In this document: piece after piece, positions 18,153-29,116 of the stretch
How positions within the stretch are numbered: position 1 is the stretch's first letter
Layout: each line of letters begins with the position of its first letter
Program-made: the position numbers and the translations under genes
The notes under the pieces: model-generated
Seen by the model: the letters and a program-made list of their open reading frames with translations, nothing else
Databases searched by the model: none
Told to the model about the DNA's origin: nothing
Assembly (NCBI RefSeq): GCF_001633165.1
Contig: NZ_CP015418.1
Coordinates: 2,852,001-2,916,000 of the forward strand
Reading direction: 5' to 3'
Source of the DNA: Rhodovulum sulfidophilum DSM 1374
GTDB lineage: Bacteria > Pseudomonadota > Alphaproteobacteria > Rhodobacterales > Rhodobacteraceae
Length of the DNA stretch: 64,000 bases

Positions 18153-19313
18153 TCAGCCGCTGTTCCGACTGCCCTCGTCGAAGAGGTCGAGCTGTTTTTC
18201 CGCAGCCGCCTCCGCCCTGGGCTCGAGACCTGACAGCGTGATCCCCAGCAGCCGCACCGGCCGCGGGAAGGGATGAAGACCGGCCAGAAGCTGCCGCGCG
18301 ACCTCCAGCATCTCGGCGGTCTCGGTCAGCGGCCGCGACAAGGTGCGCCGCCGGGTGACCTGCTCGAAATCGGTGAACCGGACCTTTACCGTCACCGTCC
18401 GCCCCGCCAGCCCCTTCTCGGCGCAGGGCCGGGACAGCTTGGCCGCCAGCCGCGCCAGCACCTCGGTCGCGGCCTCGAAGGCGCTCAGGTCCTCCGACAG
18501 CGTGGTCTCGGCCCCGATCGACTTGCGCGGCCGGTCGGGCCGGACTGGACGCAGGTCGATCCCCCGCGAGATCGCATGGTAATGCGCGGCCGACGATCCG
18601 AAATGCGCCTGCAGAAAAGCGAGGCTCTTTGCTCTCAGATCGGCCCCGCTGCGAATGCCGAGCCTCAGCATCTTCGCCTCGGTCACCGGCCCGACACCAT
18701 GGAACCGTCCGACCGGCAGCCCCGCCACGAAGGCCGCGGCGCGATGCGGCGGGATCACCGTCAGACCGTCGGGCTTGTTCTGGTCCGAGGCAAGCTTGGC
18801 GAGAAACTTGTTGTAGCTGACCCCGGCGGAGGCGGTCAGCCCGGTCGCCGCGCGGATCCTGGCCCGGATCTCCTCTGCGATCTCGCTGGCCGGCCGACCG
18901 TCGGCGCAAGCCTGGCTGACGTCGAGATAGGCCTCGTCCAGCGACAGCGGCTCGACGAGATCCGTATACTCCGCAAAGATGGCGTGAATATCGGCCGAGA
19001 CCCCGCGATAGACCTCGAACCGGGGCGGCACGAAAATCAGCTCGGGACATTTGCGCAGCGCCGTCACCGACGGCATCGCCGAGCGCACCCCGAATTCCCG
19101 CGCCTCGTAACTCGCCGCCGCCACCACGCCGCGGGCCCGGCCATGCCCGACCGCGACCGGCCGATCGCGAAGCTCGGGCCGATCGCGCTGTTCGACCGAG
19201 GCGAAAAAGGCATCCATGTCGACATGGATGATGCGCCGCGGCGGGTCGCTCTTGGCATCGGCCGGACCCCGTCCCGGCCCCGCCGCGTTCTCCCGGCTCT
19301 CGCCGCCACACAT
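18153..19313 (-). CDS. dinB: DNA polymerase IV (Y-family translesion polymerase)
   Basis: 386 aa. Error-prone polymerase that extends past lesions and misaligned primers. Catalytic motifs are HVDMDAFFASVE (Asp32) and PLSLDEAYLDVS (Asp126, Glu127), followed by the helix-hairpin-helix thumb (about 200-240) and the little-finger domain with VKVRFTDFEQVTRR. The C-terminus EKQLDLFDEG contains a QLDLF pentapeptide, a typical beta-clamp binding motif. The start has an N-terminal extension of about 27 residues before the conserved core, and a later start is possible. No alphaproteobacterial SOS box (GTTC-N7-GTTC) was seen upstream. Confidence 0.93.
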   Translation of the reverse strand: MCGGESRENAAGPGRGPADAKSDPPRRIIHVDMDAFFASVEQRDRPELRDRPVAVGHGRARGVVAAASYEAREFGVRSAMPSVTALRKCPELIFVPPRFEVYRGVSADIHAIFAEYTDLVEPLSLDEAYLDVSQACADGRPASEIAEEIRARIRAATGLTASAGVSYNKFLAKLASDQNKPDGLTVIPPHRAAAFVAGLPVGRFHGVGPVTEAKMLRLGIRSGADLRAKSLAFLQAHFGSSAAHYHAISRGIDLRPVRPDRPRKSIGAETTLSEDLSAFEAATEVLARLAAKLSRPCAEKGLAGRTVTVKVRFTDFEQVTRRRTLSRPLTETAEMLEVARQLLAGLHPFPRPVRLLGITLSGLEPRAEAAAEKQLDLFDEGSRNSG

Positions 19314-19581
19314 CGCGCAACCCTCCCGGAGCCCGTCCCATCGGCGCAGGGGGCAAGATGCGCCACGCCTGCCCGCCCGTGCAGACCGCGCCGATCATAG
19401 CGGGATACAGGACCGGCCTCAACGCCGCCTCGGCTCCGCCCGACCAGGCCCGGACAGCTCCCTGACGGCAAGCCTTCCGCGGGGGCAATCCCCTTAACCG
19501 GATTTTGAAGAAGTTCTCGCTATAGATGCAAAACCAAGTAATGTCCCGCTGTTCCTCATTCCCCGGAGAGAAGTGATCGCC

Positions 19582-20934
19582 ATGTTCGGAAGGCCCAGGA
19601 AATCTGCACAGGAGAAAGAGGCTCATGCGCTCGCAGAGGCCTTCATGGCGGTGATCGACCAGACCCAGGCGACGATCCAGTTCTCACCGGACGGCACAAT
19701 CCTAACCGCGAATACCAATTTCCTCAAAGCGCTCGGCTATACGCTGGACGAAGTCGTGGGCAAGCACCATTCGATGTTCGTCGACCCGGCCTATGTCAAG
19801 ACTGAAGCCTATCGGAATTTCTGGAAGGCACTCGCCAGCGGCAAGGCATTCACCGACCAGTTTCCGCGCGTCCACAAGAATGGGCAGGTGATCTGGATCC
19901 AGGCCACCTATGGGCCATGTGTCGACGAAAGCGGCCGCGCTTCCCGGGTGATCAAGATCGCCACCGACGTCACCGAGCGTCAGCACGGGGTCGATGCCAT
20001 TGCCAAAGGGCTCGAACGATTGCAGGAACGCGATCTGTCCCATCGCGTTCCCCATTCCAACCTCCCCGACATCGAGATCCTCGGCAAGGCCTACAACACC
20101 GCCGTCGCCCAGCTTGCCTCTGCATTGTCGGCGGTCAAGCACCTCTCCGACAAGGTCGAACGCACGGCCCGCGAGGTGGGCGATGCCTCCTCGCACCTGT
20201 CCCAGCGTACCGAAACCCAGGCGGCCACGCTGGAACAGACGGCCGCCGCGATCGAGGAACTGACCTCTAATGCCCGCTCGACCGCCGCATTGGCCAAGGA
20301 AGTCGAGGCATCGGCCAGCAGTGCCCAGAACACCGCAGAAGCCGGCGGCAAGATCGTCGAGGACGCGGTCGGCGCGATGTCGAATATCGAAACCTCCTCG
20401 CGCAAGATCAGCCAGATTCTGGGCGTCATCGACGATATCGCCTTCCAGACCAATCTTCTGGCCCTGAACGCAGGGGTCGAGGCGGCCCGCGCCGGCGATG
20501 CCGGCCGGGGCTTCGCCGTGGTCGCTTCCGAGGTCCGCGCCCTGGCCCAGCGTGCCAGCGATGCGGCCGGTGAGATCAAGGGGCTGGTCCATGAAAGCTC
20601 GGAAAGCGTCAAGCAGGGGGTCGGACAGGTCAGCAGCGCGGGCGAGCAGTTGAAGAAGATCATCGCGGCCGTGGCCGGCATCAACAGCCATATCGGCCAG
20701 ATCGCAACAGGCGCCACCGATCAGTCCTTCACCCTGAGCGAGATCAATACCGGTGTCTCGCAGCTCGACACGGTCACCCAACAGAACGCAGCCATGGTCG
20801 AGGAATCAACGGCGGCCAGTCAGGTCCTCGCCAGCGACGCCCAGGATCTCGGCCGTCAGGTCTCGCTTTTCCAGACCGAAGAGGGCCCGCGTTTCAACGC
20901 CTCCGGCCATCGTTCGAACCGGAACGCCGCCTGA
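19582..20934 (+). CDS. Soluble PAS-domain methyl-accepting chemotaxis protein
   Basis: 450 aa with no transmembrane segment, hence a cytoplasmic transducer-like protein. A PAS domain (about 25-140: [24 protein letters not shown]) resembles redox- or haem/flavin-sensing PAS modules. A HAMP-like linker follows, then the MCP signalling domain (about 190-430) with the highly conserved hairpin tip [21 protein letters not shown]. The tip has Gly-Val where most receptors have Ala-Val ([10 protein letters not shown]). A GTG at 19573 is possible, but GGAGAG at 19565-19570 fits the ATG at 19582 better. No che genes are nearby. Confidence 0.92.
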   Translation: MFGRPRKSAQEKEAHALAEAFMAVIDQTQATIQFSPDGTILTANTNFLKALGYTLDEVVGKHHSMFVDPAYVKTEAYRNFWKALASGKAFTDQFPRVHKNGQVIWIQATYGPCVDESGRASRVIKIATDVTERQHGVDAIAKGLERLQERDLSHRVPHSNLPDIEILGKAYNTAVAQLASALSAVKHLSDKVERTAREVGDASSHLSQRTETQAATLEQTAAAIEELTSNARSTAALAKEVEASASSAQNTAEAGGKIVEDAVGAMSNIETSSRKISQILGVIDDIAFQTNLLALNAGVEAARAGDAGRGFAVVASEVRALAQRASDAAGEIKGLVHESSESVKQGVGQVSSAGEQLKKIIAAVAGINSHIGQIATGATDQSFTLSEINTGVSQLDTVTQQNAAMVEESTAASQVLASDAQDLGRQVSLFQTEEGPRFNASGHRSNRNAA

Positions 20935-21125
20935 CCGCGGAACGCCCGGTCGCGCGCGGGCTCGGTATGCGCGCGTAGCCTGCCGCCCGACGCAGCCTTG
21001 CTGCTGTCGCAAGCCCCTGCGCCTCGGCAGACAGATGCGGCACAGGGGGGAAAGGCTCAAGGCATGCCCGGCGGCGCGGTGCGAGCGGCCTTTCCCATCC
21101 GCTCCCTTGCGGAGGAGCGTCCGTG

Positions 21126-21803
21126 TCAGACCAGCCGCCCGGCCTCCAGATGCAGGGTCCGGTCCATGCGCGCGGCAAGATCGAGGTTGTGGGTCGCGAT
21201 CAGCGCGGCCAGCCCGGTCTCGCGCACCAGCTCCATCAGCGCCCCGAAGACCGTATCGGATGTGCCCGGGTCGAGATTGCCGGTGGGCTCGTCCGCCAGC
21301 AAAAGCCGCGGCCGGTTGGCCAGGGCCCGGCAGAAGGCGACGCGCTGCTGTTCGCCCCCCGACAGCGCTGCGGGCCGGTGCCCGGCGCGGGGCGCGATGC
21401 CGACACGGGTCAGAAGATCCATCGCCCGCGCCTCGGCCGCCCCATGCGGCATGCCCGCGGCGAGTTGCGGCAACACGATATTTTCCAGCGCGGTGAATTC
21501 GGGCAGCAGGTGGTGAAACTGGTAGACGAAGCCGATATCGGCCCGGCGCGCCGCCGTCCTGCGGCGGTCGCTCTGACCGGTCATGTCGGCCCCGGCGATC
21601 CGCACCGCGCCGCTATCGGGCGTGTCGAGCAGCCCGGCGATGTGCAGAAGCGTCGATTTGCCCGCGCCCGATGGCGCAACCAGCGCCACCACCTCGCCGG
21701 GCACGACCCTCAGCGTGGCGCCCCGCAACACCGTGACCTCTCCGGGCAGGCCGCGATTGTAGCATTTCTCGATCGCCTCGAGGCTCAGCACGGGCTCACT
21801 CAT
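21126..21803 (-). CDS. lolD: Lipoprotein-releasing ABC transporter ATP-binding protein
   Basis: 225 aa ABC ATPase of the MacB/LolD type. Walker A is APSGAGKS (about 44-51), the signature is LSGGEQQRV, Walker B is [13 protein letters not shown], and the switch His is in IATHNLD. With the LolC/E-type permease it would extract lipoproteins from the inner membrane and pass them to LolA. The start ATG overlaps the last 8 bp of the upstream permease gene, so the two are co-translated. Confidence 0.9.
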   Translation of the reverse strand: MSEPVLSLEAIEKCYNRGLPGEVTVLRGATLRVVPGEVVALVAPSGAGKSTLLHIAGLLDTPDSGAVRIAGADMTGQSDRRRTAARRADIGFVYQFHHLLPEFTALENIVLPQLAAGMPHGAAEARAMDLLTRVGIAPRAGHRPAALSGGEQQRVAFCRALANRPRLLLADEPTGNLDPGTSDTVFGALMELVRETGLAALIATHNLDLAARMDRTLHLEAGRLV

Positions 21804-23076
21804 AACGCAGCGCCTCGACCGGGTTCATCCGGGCCGCACGGCGGGCCGGAAACAGGGTGACGACAAAGGACAGGCCCAGCGACAGGATCACCGCCGACAG
21901 CACATCCTTCAGTTCCAGCTTGGCGGGCAGGTTGTAGATGCCCCGGATCGAAGGGTCCCAGACGCCCCCGCCCGCCACGTAGTTCACGAAGGAGAAGATC
22001 GGGTCGATATAGATCGCGAAGAGGCAGCCAAGCGCCACCCCGAAGGCGGTGCCGATCAGCCCGACCGAAGAGCCGCAGATGAAGAAGACCCGGAGGATCG
22101 AGCCTTCCGACAATCCCATGGTGCGCAGGATGCCGATGTCGCGGCCCTTGTTCTTGACCAGCATGATCAGCCCCGAGACGATGTTCATGGTCGCGATCAG
22201 CACGAGGATCGAGAGGATGATGAACATCACGTTATCCTCGACATCGAGCGCGCGCAGGAACGACCCCGAAGCGTCCCGCCAGCTCCAGATCAGCGCCCGC
22301 TCGCCCGCCGCGCGCAAGAGCGCGGGCGTCAGATCGTCGACATGTTCGGGATCCTCGACCATCACCTCGAACTCGTCGGCAACGCCCTCGCGGTTGAAAT
22401 AGCTCTGGGCCTCGGCGAAGGGCATGTAGACCCGGGTGCGGTCGATATCGTAGCGCCCGGCGGTGAAGATATAGGTGACCTCATAGGCCTTCACCCGGGG
22501 CGAGGTGCCGAAGGGCGTCTTGACCCCGTCGGGCGAGATCAGCCGGACCCGGTCGCCGATGCCGACCCCCAGCTCGCGCGCCACGCCCGAACCGATGGCG
22601 ATGCCCTCGCCGAACCGCTGGAGCGTGCCCGCATGTGCCTCGGGATGGGCGATGCGCGGGATCGTGGCCAGATCGGCGGGCGCGATGCCGAAGACCTCGA
22701 CCCCCGCGGTGCCGCCGGGCGCGGCCGCCATCACCTGGCCCTTGATCAGCGGCGCTACCCGGGTCACGCCGTTCACGGCGCGCAGCCTCTCGGCGATGGG
22801 CTCGTAATCGGCAATGGTGCGGCTCCGCACACCGGAGGCGTTGACCTCGCTCGCGGCATAGACCGTGACATGGGCATTGGCGCCGAGGATGGTATCGACG
22901 AATTCCTCGCGAAAGCCCGACCGCACGGCCAGCGTCGCGATCAGCGCGAAGACCGCAAGCGTGATGCCCGCGAGGCTGATCCAGGTCATGGTACTGACCC
23001 CGCCCTCGGCCTTGCGGGCGCGCAGATAGCGCCAGGCGATCATCCATTCGAAACGGGCGAAGGGGACGGCGGTCAT
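21796..23076 (-). CDS. lolC: Lipoprotein-releasing ABC transporter permease, LolC/LolE family
   Basis: 426 aa. One N-terminal transmembrane helix (about 28-50), a large periplasmic domain (about 51-275) and three C-terminal helices (about 280-410) ending in [18 protein letters not shown] form the FtsX/MacB/LolE topology. In Rhodobacterales a single LolCE-type protein usually pairs with LolD. GGAGAG precedes the ATG. It is transcribed in the same direction as proS, but a terminator and about 450 bp separate them. Confidence 0.9.
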   Translation of the reverse strand: MTAVPFARFEWMIAWRYLRARKAEGGVSTMTWISLAGITLAVFALIATLAVRSGFREEFVDTILGANAHVTVYAASEVNASGVRSRTIADYEPIAERLRAVNGVTRVAPLIKGQVMAAAPGGTAGVEVFGIAPADLATIPRIAHPEAHAGTLQRFGEGIAIGSGVARELGVGIGDRVRLISPDGVKTPFGTSPRVKAYEVTYIFTAGRYDIDRTRVYMPFAEAQSYFNREGVADEFEVMVEDPEHVDDLTPALLRAAGERALIWSWRDASGSFLRALDVEDNVMFIILSILVLIATMNIVSGLIMLVKNKGRDIGILRTMGLSEGSILRVFFICGSSVGLIGTAFGVALGCLFAIYIDPIFSFVNYVAGGGVWDPSIRGIYNLPAKLELKDVLSAVILSLGLSFVVTLFPARRAARMNPVEALRYE

Positions 23077-23456
23077 GGGCTCTCCGGTCGCTGTGCCGGG
23101 CGCACCAAGCAGGATTTGGCGGTCAGGGTCAAGAGAGCGTCCGGTCTCCCTCGGCTTCGTGATTTCAGGAAGGCGCCGGATCGTGTTGCCGGCTCTGCCC
23201 GCGTCCCGGGCTTCGGTCCGGCGGCACCCTCGACGGGCGGAAACAGCGCCAGACCGGCTGGGTCTTGGCCCGGCTCCGGCTTCGGCAGACGTTTCCGGCC
23301 TGCGCGGCCGTCATCGGCGCAGGGTTCTTGGGCTCGACCGGGCGGGACTGCCGCTCCTCCAATGCCGGCAGACCCTCGTCAGCTTCAGGCGCGCCGCAGC
23401 ACGGCCAGCCAGGCCTGGCTTCGACGCCCCGAGACGACAGGACCGGCCGGGGACAC
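23077..23456. other. Intergenic region between proS terminator and lolC
   Basis: About 380 bp with no convincing gene on either strand; the overlapping frames are low-complexity Arg/Pro/Ser. It should hold the lolCD promoter, but I see no clear -35/-10 pair. Confidence 0.4.
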
Positions 23457-23492
23457 AAAAAAGCCGGCGCGACCATTGTCCGCGCCGGCTTT
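23457..23492 (-). terminator. Intrinsic terminator of proS
   Basis: On the minus strand, GCCGGCGCG (23489-23481) pairs with CGCGCCGGC (23471-23463) across a 9-nt loop, followed by a run of six T residues. The T-run on the minus strand gives the direction. It lies about 40 bp past the proS stop. Confidence 0.9.
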
Positions 23493-23531
23493 CATCTTGA
23501 CGCTCCGGGCGTTGCCCTCGGGACCCGCCGT

Positions 23532-24923
23532 TCAAAGCCAAGTATGGAAGCTCGATTTCGCCATCGGTTCCCAATGCGAGCCGGTGCGGTGGGGCGCGTA
23601 GATCTCGGCGACCCGGGCGACGGCGGCTTCGGGGCTCATCTCCTCGCTTTCGCCGGTCCGGCGCGAGGTCAGCTCGACCACGCCGGTCTTGAGCCCGCGC
23701 GGGCCGACGGTGATCCGCCAGGGCAGGCCGATCAGGTCCATGGTGGCGAATTTGGCCCCGGCGCGTTCCTCGCGATCGTCGTAAAGCGGCTCGAGCCCCT
23801 TGTCGCTCAGCGCCTGGTAAAGCCCCTTGCAGGCCGCGTCGGCCTCGGCATCGCCCTGCTTGAGATTGACGATGCCGCAATGGAAGGGCGTGACCCCCTC
23901 GGGCCAGATGATGCCCCGGTCATCGTGATTGGCCTCGATCAGCGCGCCGACCAGACGCGACACGCCGATGCCGTGGCTGCCCATGTGGACCGGCACCCGC
24001 TCGCCCTTGTCATTGACGACGGTGGCGCCCATCGCCTCGGAATACTTGGTGCCGAAATAGAAGATCTGGCCGACCTCGATCCCGCGCGAGGTCTTGCGGC
24101 GGTCCTCGGGGATGGCGCTGTAAAGCGCCTCGTCATGGGTCTCGTCGGTGCGGGCATAGGGCGTGGTCCATTCCGTCACGATCTGCGCGCATTCGGCACG
24201 GTCGTCGTAATCGACCTGGCGGTCGCCGAAGGTCAGATCAAGAATGGCCTTGTCATAGAAGACCTCGGATTCGCCGGTCTCGGCGAGCACCAGGAATTCA
24301 TGGGTGTCGTCGCCGCCGATCGGCCCGCTATCGGCCCGCATCGGCAGCGCCTTCAGGCCCATCCGTTCATAGGTGCGCAGATAGCTGACCATGTGCCGGT
24401 TATAGGCATGGATCGCGCTGTCACGGTCGATGTCGAAATTGTAGCCGTCCTTCATGTAGAATTCGCGGCCCCGCATCACCCCGAAGCGCGGACGGACCTC
24501 GTCGCGGAACTTCCACTGGATGTGGTAGAGCGTCAGCGGCAGGTCCTTGTAGCTGGCCACATGGGTCCGGAAGATGTCGGTGATCATCTCCTCGTTGGTG
24601 GGGCCATACAGCATGTCGCGGCCGTGCCGGTCGGTGATCCGCAGCATCTCGGGGCCATAGGCGTCGTAGCGACCGCTTTCGCGCCACAGATCGGCCGATT
24701 GCAGGGTCGGCATCAGCATCGGGATATGGCCCGCGCGGATCTGTTCCTCGTGGACGATGGCCTCGATCTTCTTGAGCACCTTGAAGCCCAGCGGCAGCCA
24801 GGAATAGATCCCCGCCGCCTGCTGGCGGATCATGCCCGCGCGCAGCATGTAGCGGTGGCTGGCGATCTGGGCTTCGGAAGGGGTCTCCTTCAGGACGGGC
24901 AGGAAATAGCGGGACAGGCGCAT
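23532..24923 (-). CDS. proS: Prolyl-tRNA synthetase
   Basis: 463 aa class II aminoacyl-tRNA synthetase charging tRNA-Pro. Motif 2 is in [18 protein letters not shown] and motif 3 in [17 protein letters not shown], followed by the C-terminal anticodon-binding domain. The editing insertion between motifs 2 and 3 is absent, which is the short ProS form of alphaproteobacteria. The frame extends 80 codons upstream, but [18 protein letters not shown] at 24923 matches the family start. It ends in a strong terminator and is divergent from the AI-2E permease gene. Confidence 0.96.
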   Translation of the reverse strand: MRLSRYFLPVLKETPSEAQIASHRYMLRAGMIRQQAAGIYSWLPLGFKVLKKIEAIVHEEQIRAGHIPMLMPTLQSADLWRESGRYDAYGPEMLRITDRHGRDMLYGPTNEEMITDIFRTHVASYKDLPLTLYHIQWKFRDEVRPRFGVMRGREFYMKDGYNFDIDRDSAIHAYNRHMVSYLRTYERMGLKALPMRADSGPIGGDDTHEFLVLAETGESEVFYDKAILDLTFGDRQVDYDDRAECAQIVTEWTTPYARTDETHDEALYSAIPEDRRKTSRGIEVGQIFYFGTKYSEAMGATVVNDKGERVPVHMGSHGIGVSRLVGALIEANHDDRGIIWPEGVTPFHCGIVNLKQGDAEADAACKGLYQALSDKGLEPLYDDREERAGAKFATMDLIGLPWRITVGPRGLKTGVVELTSRRTGESEEMSPEAAVARVAEIYAPHRTGSHWEPMAKSSFHTWL

Positions 24924-25053
24924 TTTCGGATCGGGCCTCGTGAATTGACGTCCCTGCCCTCCTATGTCATCGCGGGCGACCAGACAAGCGCCGCACTTGC
25001 GCGGCGCCCCGGTCTGGGTCAATACGGAATGCAACCGATACGGGAGAGGACGC

Positions 25054-26163
25054 ATGGGCTTGCCGGTCCGGGCGCAGGCAAAATACTGGGGTATCGCGGC
25101 AGCGGTGATCGTTCTGATCCTGATGCTGCTGGGCGATGTGATGATGCCGTTCCTGGTGGGCATGGCGGTGGCCTATTTCCTCGACCCGGTCGCCGACCGG
25201 CTGGAACGGGTGGGCCTGTCGCGGGTGGGCGCGACGGTGACGATCACGCTTTGCGCGCTGGTGATCTTCGTGCTGGGCGCGCTTCTGGTCTTGCCGACGC
25301 TGATCGACCAGGCGGTGGCCCTGGCCAATGCCGCGCCCGACATCGCGGGCCATTTCCACGCCTTCCTGACCGAACGCTTCCCGTCGCTGGCCGATAACGG
25401 CTCGACCATCCGCAAGACCCTGACCGGTATCGGCGAGGCGGTGCAGGCCAAGGGCGGCGAGCTTCTGAACGGGCTGCTGACCTCGGTCGTGGGCATCGTC
25501 GATCTGGTCGTGCTGATCGTGCTGGTGCCGGTCGTGACCTTCTACCTGCTGATGGACTGGGACCGGATGGTGGCCGAGGTTGACAAGCTGTTGCCGCTCG
25601 ACCATGCACCGGTGATCCGCCGTCTCGCGGGCGAGGTCGACCGGACGCTGGCGGGCTTCATCCGCGGACAGGGCACGGTCTGCCTGATCCTGGGAGTCTT
25701 CTATGCCGTGGCGCTGGGGCTTCTGGGCCTGAATTACGGGCTGATCGTGGGCTTTGTCGCCGGGATGATCTCGTTCGTTCCCTATGTCGGCGCGGTCGTG
25801 GGCGGCACGCTGGCGCTGGGGCTGGCGCTGTTCCAGTTCTGGGGCGAATGGTGGATGATCGCGATCGCGGGCGGCATCTTCATCGCGGGCCAGCAGGTCG
25901 AGGGCCATGTCCTGACGCCGAAACTGGTCGGCGGCTCGGTCGGGCTGCATCCGGTCTGGCTGATCTTCGCGCTGTCGGCCTTCGGCTCGCTGTTCGGCTT
26001 CGTCGGCCTTCTGGCGGCGGTGCCGGTGGCGGCCTCGCTGGGGGTTCTCACCCGCTTTTCCATCGCGCAATACAAGGACAGCCGGCTCTATCGCGGCACA
26101 TCGGGCCAGACCGGACCGGAGGCGGCCTCCGGAGAGCGCGCCTCCAATGAGGACCGGGACTGA
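25054..26163 (+). CDS. AI-2E/PerM family membrane permease
   Basis: 369 aa polytopic protein with about eight transmembrane helices (for example 14-45, 60-82, 150-178, 205-275 and 310-345) and the family's central GxxxFVPYVG(A)xxG segment. The family (UPF0118) includes exporters of AI-2 and putative permeases; the substrate here is unknown. GGGAGAGGA lies about 5 bp before the ATG. It is followed at once by hdaA: the stop at 26161-26163 and the next ATG at 26165 are one base apart, so they form a small operon. Confidence 0.85.
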   Translation: MGLPVRAQAKYWGIAAAVIVLILMLLGDVMMPFLVGMAVAYFLDPVADRLERVGLSRVGATVTITLCALVIFVLGALLVLPTLIDQAVALANAAPDIAGHFHAFLTERFPSLADNGSTIRKTLTGIGEAVQAKGGELLNGLLTSVVGIVDLVVLIVLVPVVTFYLLMDWDRMVAEVDKLLPLDHAPVIRRLAGEVDRTLAGFIRGQGTVCLILGVFYAVALGLLGLNYGLIVGFVAGMISFVPYVGAVVGGTLALGLALFQFWGEWWMIAIAGGIFIAGQQVEGHVLTPKLVGGSVGLHPVWLIFALSAFGSLFGFVGLLAAVPVAASLGVLTRFSIAQYKDSRLYRGTSGQTGPEAASGERASNEDRD

Positions 26164-26164
26164 G

Positions 26165-26851
26165 ATGGCCCGGCAGCTCGCCTTCGACCTTCCCGTGCGC
26201 CCCGCCCGCGGCCGCGCCGCCTTTTTCGTCGCCCCCGCCAATGCGCTGGCGGTGCAGCAGATCGAGGGCTGGCAGGACTGGCCCGCGCGCAAGCTGGTGC
26301 TGATCGGCTCCGAGGGCTCGGGCAAGACCCATCTGGTGCATGTCTGGGCCGATCTCGCCGCGGCCGAGGTGATCCATGCCCGCGACCTGCCCCAGGCCGA
26401 ACTGCCGGCGCTGGCCGCCCATGGCGCGATCGCGGTCGAGGATGCCGACCGCATCGCCGGGCGGATGCAGGCCGAGGACGCGCTGTTCCACCTGCACAAC
26501 CTGCTGGCCGCGGAGGGCGGCACGCTGCTGATGACCGCGCGCCGCGCGCCGCTGGAATGGGGCCTGCAGCTGCCCGACCTGGCCAGCCGGGTGCAGGCCG
26601 CCGCGACCGCCCATCTCGCGCCGCCCGACGACGCGCTGCTGGCCGCGGTACTGGTCAAGCTGTTCGCCGACCGCCAGATCGCCGTCGGCCCCGACCTCAT
26701 CGGCTATCTCGTCGGGCGCATGGAACGCTCTTTCTCGGCCGCCGCCGAGACCGTGGCCGCGATCGACCGCGAGGCGCTGGCCAGCGGCCGCAAGCCCGGC
26801 CTGCGCCTGGCCCGCGAAGTGCTGGACAAAGACCCCGGGCGGGGCGATTAA
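26165..26851 (+). CDS. hdaA: HdaA/DnaA-related protein (regulatory inactivation of DnaA)
   Basis: 228 aa AAA+ protein related to domain III of DnaA. The P-loop is GSEGSGKTHL (about 49-58), Walker B is AIAVEDADRI, and a sensor region and C-terminal lid follow. The N-terminus MARQLAFDLPVRP resembles the QLxLxF clamp-binding peptide of Hda proteins, which recruits them to the sliding clamp to stimulate ATP hydrolysis by DnaA. An overlapping ATG at 26147 exists, but ATG 26165 gives the family N-terminus. The order permease-hdaA-ppk-ppx is typical of Rhodobacterales. Confidence 0.88.
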   Translation: MARQLAFDLPVRPARGRAAFFVAPANALAVQQIEGWQDWPARKLVLIGSEGSGKTHLVHVWADLAAAEVIHARDLPQAELPALAAHGAIAVEDADRIAGRMQAEDALFHLHNLLAAEGGTLLMTARRAPLEWGLQLPDLASRVQAAATAHLAPPDDALLAAVLVKLFADRQIAVGPDLIGYLVGRMERSFSAAAETVAAIDREALASGRKPGLRLAREVLDKDPGRGD

Positions 26852-26869
26852 GTGTCACTGATCCTTCAC
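26852..26869 (+). promoter_or_regulatory. Candidate Pho box upstream of ppk
   Basis: Two 7-bp half-sites, GTGTCAC and CCTTCAC, with a 4-bp spacer (TGAT) resemble the PhoB-type direct repeat (CTGTCAT-N4-CTGTCAT form). Ten bases downstream CATAAG (26880-26885) could be the -10, the arrangement seen at PhoB-activated promoters. ppk genes are known Pho regulon members in several proteobacteria. The match is imperfect, so this is inference. A 6-bp inverted repeat, TCACTG...CAGTGA, overlaps the same site. Confidence 0.45.
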
Positions 26870-26892
26870 AGTGATTGCCCATAAGCGCCGCC

Positions 26893-29061
26893 ATGACCCA
26901 AGCCGATTTTCTGGTTGCCCCGTTTCCGGACGCCGTCGAGATCCCCGAACCGCAACGGCTCGGACCGAAGCGGTTCTATAACCGCGAGCTGTCCTGGCTC
27001 GGATTCAACTGGCGGGTTCTCGAAGAAGCCTCCAATCCGCGGGTGCCGCTGCTCGAACGGGTGCGCTTCCTGTCGATCTCGGCCACCAATCTGGACGAAT
27101 TCTACACGGTGCGGGTGGCAGGCCTGCGCGAGCTGGCCAAGAAGGGCAGCATCGTGCCGGCCGCCGACGGTCTCACCCCGGCCGAGCAGCTGGTGCAGAT
27201 CGACCGCAACGCGCGCAAGCTGCTGCAATCGCAACAGACCGCCTGGAACAAGCTCAAGCGCGAGATGGAGGATGCCGGCATCCATATCCTCACCCGCGCC
27301 CGGCTGACCGCGGCCGACCGTGCGCATCTTGAAGAATATTTCCTGCAGAAGGTGTTTCCGGTGCTCTCGCCTCTGGCGATCGACCCGGCGCATCCCTTCC
27401 CCTTCATCCCCAATACCGGCTTCTGCTTGGCGCTGCAGCTTGAACGCGAGCGCGACGGTCATCCGCTGCAGGCGCTGTTGCCGATCCCGCACCAGATCCA
27501 GCGTTTCGCGCGGCTGCCTGCCGAGGACGGCCAGCAGCGCTTCCTGCCGATGGAGGAATTGCTGCTGGTGCATCTGAACTCGCTCTTCCCGGGCTATCGC
27601 GAGGTCGGAAGCTGCACCTTCCGGGTGCTGCGCGACAGCGATCTCGAGGTCGAGGACGAGGCCGAAGACCTGGTGCGCGAATTCGAGGTGGCGCTGAAAC
27701 GCCGCCGCCGCGGCGAGGTGGTGCGGATGAAGATGTCGGCGGGCGCCCCCGAGGAGCTCCGCTCGGTCATCATCCGCGAGCTGCACATCACCGAGGAAGA
27801 GGTGATCGAGGTGCGCGGCATCATCGGCGTGGCCGATCTGAAGGAACTCGTGATCGACGAGCGGCCCGACCTGCTCTGGGTGCCCTTCACGCCGCGGGTG
27901 CCGGAACGCGTCCAGGACCATGACGGCGACATGTTCGCCGCGATCCGGCAGAAGGACATGCTGCTGCACCACCCCTACGAGACCTTCGACATGGTGGTGC
28001 GCTTCCTGCAGCAGGCCGCGCGCGACCCGGATGTGGTGGCGATCAAGCAGACGCTCTACCGGACCTCGAAGAATTCGCCCATCGTCGAGGCGCTGTGCGA
28101 GGCGGCCGAGGACGGCAAGTCGGTCACCGCGCTGGTCGAGCTGAAGGCCCGCTTCGACGAGGCCGCGAACATCCGCCAGTCGCGCCGGCTGGAACGCTCG
28201 GGCGCGCATGTGATCTACGGCTTCATCAACTACAAGACCCATGCCAAGATCAGCACCGTCGTCCGGCGCGAGGGCGACCGGCTGGTGACCTATACCCATT
28301 ACGGCACCGGCAACTACCACCCGATCACCGCCCGGATCTATACCGACCTGTCGCTGTTCACCTGCGACGAGGCGCTTGGGCGCGACGCGACCAAGGTCTT
28401 CAACTATGTCGGCGGCTATGCCGAGCCCGCGCATCTGGAGAACCTGTCGATCTCGCCGCTGTCGCTGAAATCGACGCTGATGCAGCGGATCGCCGAGGAG
28501 GCCGAGCATGCCCGCAACGGCCGCCCCGCGCATATCTGGGCGAAGATGAATTCGCTGATCGAATCCGACGTGATCGACGCGCTTTACGCGGCCTCGAATG
28601 CGGGCGTGAAGATCGAGCTCGTGGTGCGCGGCATCTGCGGCATCCGGCCCGGCATCAAGGGCCTGTCCGAGAATATCCGGGTCAAGTCGATCATCGGGCG
28701 TTTCCTCGAACATTCGCGCATCGTCTGCTTCGGCAATGGCCACGGCCTGCCCTCGCCCGATGCCCGCGTCTACATCTCGTCGGCGGACTGGATGGGCCGC
28801 AACCTCAACCGCCGGGTCGAGACGCTGGTCGAATGCACCAACCCCACGGTCAAGGCGCAGATCACCGACCAGATCATGACCGCCAATCTGGCCGACGAGG
28901 CGCAAAGCTGGGTGATGCAGCCCGATGGCAGCTTCCTGCGCGCCAAGGCCGGGCCGAACGCCTTCAACTGCCACCATTTCTTCATGGAGAACGCCTCGCT
29001 TTCGGGCCGGGGCTCGGCCGGGGCGGGAGATGTGCGCCAGCTTGCCAAGGTCAAGGATTGA
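26893..29061 (+). CDS. ppk: Polyphosphate kinase 1
   Basis: PPK1, 722 aa. It reversibly polymerises the gamma-phosphate of ATP into inorganic polyphosphate. The N-terminal domain ([19 protein letters not shown]), the head domain and two phospholipase-D-like domains are complete. The likely autophosphorylated histidine is His450 in YKTHAKIS, with the second conserved region [12 protein letters not shown] later. The ATG at 26893 begins [12 protein letters not shown]; neither it nor the in-frame TTG at 26875 has a Shine-Dalgarno, and the putative -10 at 26880-26885 would place the transcript start nearly on the ATG. It is followed by ppx, 55 bp away. Confidence 0.96.
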   Translation: MTQADFLVAPFPDAVEIPEPQRLGPKRFYNRELSWLGFNWRVLEEASNPRVPLLERVRFLSISATNLDEFYTVRVAGLRELAKKGSIVPAADGLTPAEQLVQIDRNARKLLQSQQTAWNKLKREMEDAGIHILTRARLTAADRAHLEEYFLQKVFPVLSPLAIDPAHPFPFIPNTGFCLALQLERERDGHPLQALLPIPHQIQRFARLPAEDGQQRFLPMEELLLVHLNSLFPGYREVGSCTFRVLRDSDLEVEDEAEDLVREFEVALKRRRRGEVVRMKMSAGAPEELRSVIIRELHITEEEVIEVRGIIGVADLKELVIDERPDLLWVPFTPRVPERVQDHDGDMFAAIRQKDMLLHHPYETFDMVVRFLQQAARDPDVVAIKQTLYRTSKNSPIVEALCEAAEDGKSVTALVELKARFDEAANIRQSRRLERSGAHVIYGFINYKTHAKISTVVRREGDRLVTYTHYGTGNYHPITARIYTDLSLFTCDEALGRDATKVFNYVGGYAEPAHLENLSISPLSLKSTLMQRIAEEAEHARNGRPAHIWAKMNSLIESDVIDALYAASNAGVKIELVVRGICGIRPGIKGLSENIRVKSIIGRFLEHSRIVCFGNGHGLPSPDARVYISSADWMGRNLNRRVETLVECTNPTVKAQITDQIMTANLADEAQSWVMQPDGSFLRAKAGPNAFNCHHFFMENASLSGRGSAGAGDVRQLAKVKD

Positions 29062-29116
29062 CCACGGCTCGGGAGTTTTGGCATTGTCCCGGCGCAGGCC
29101 CCAGGAAAGGCACTTC

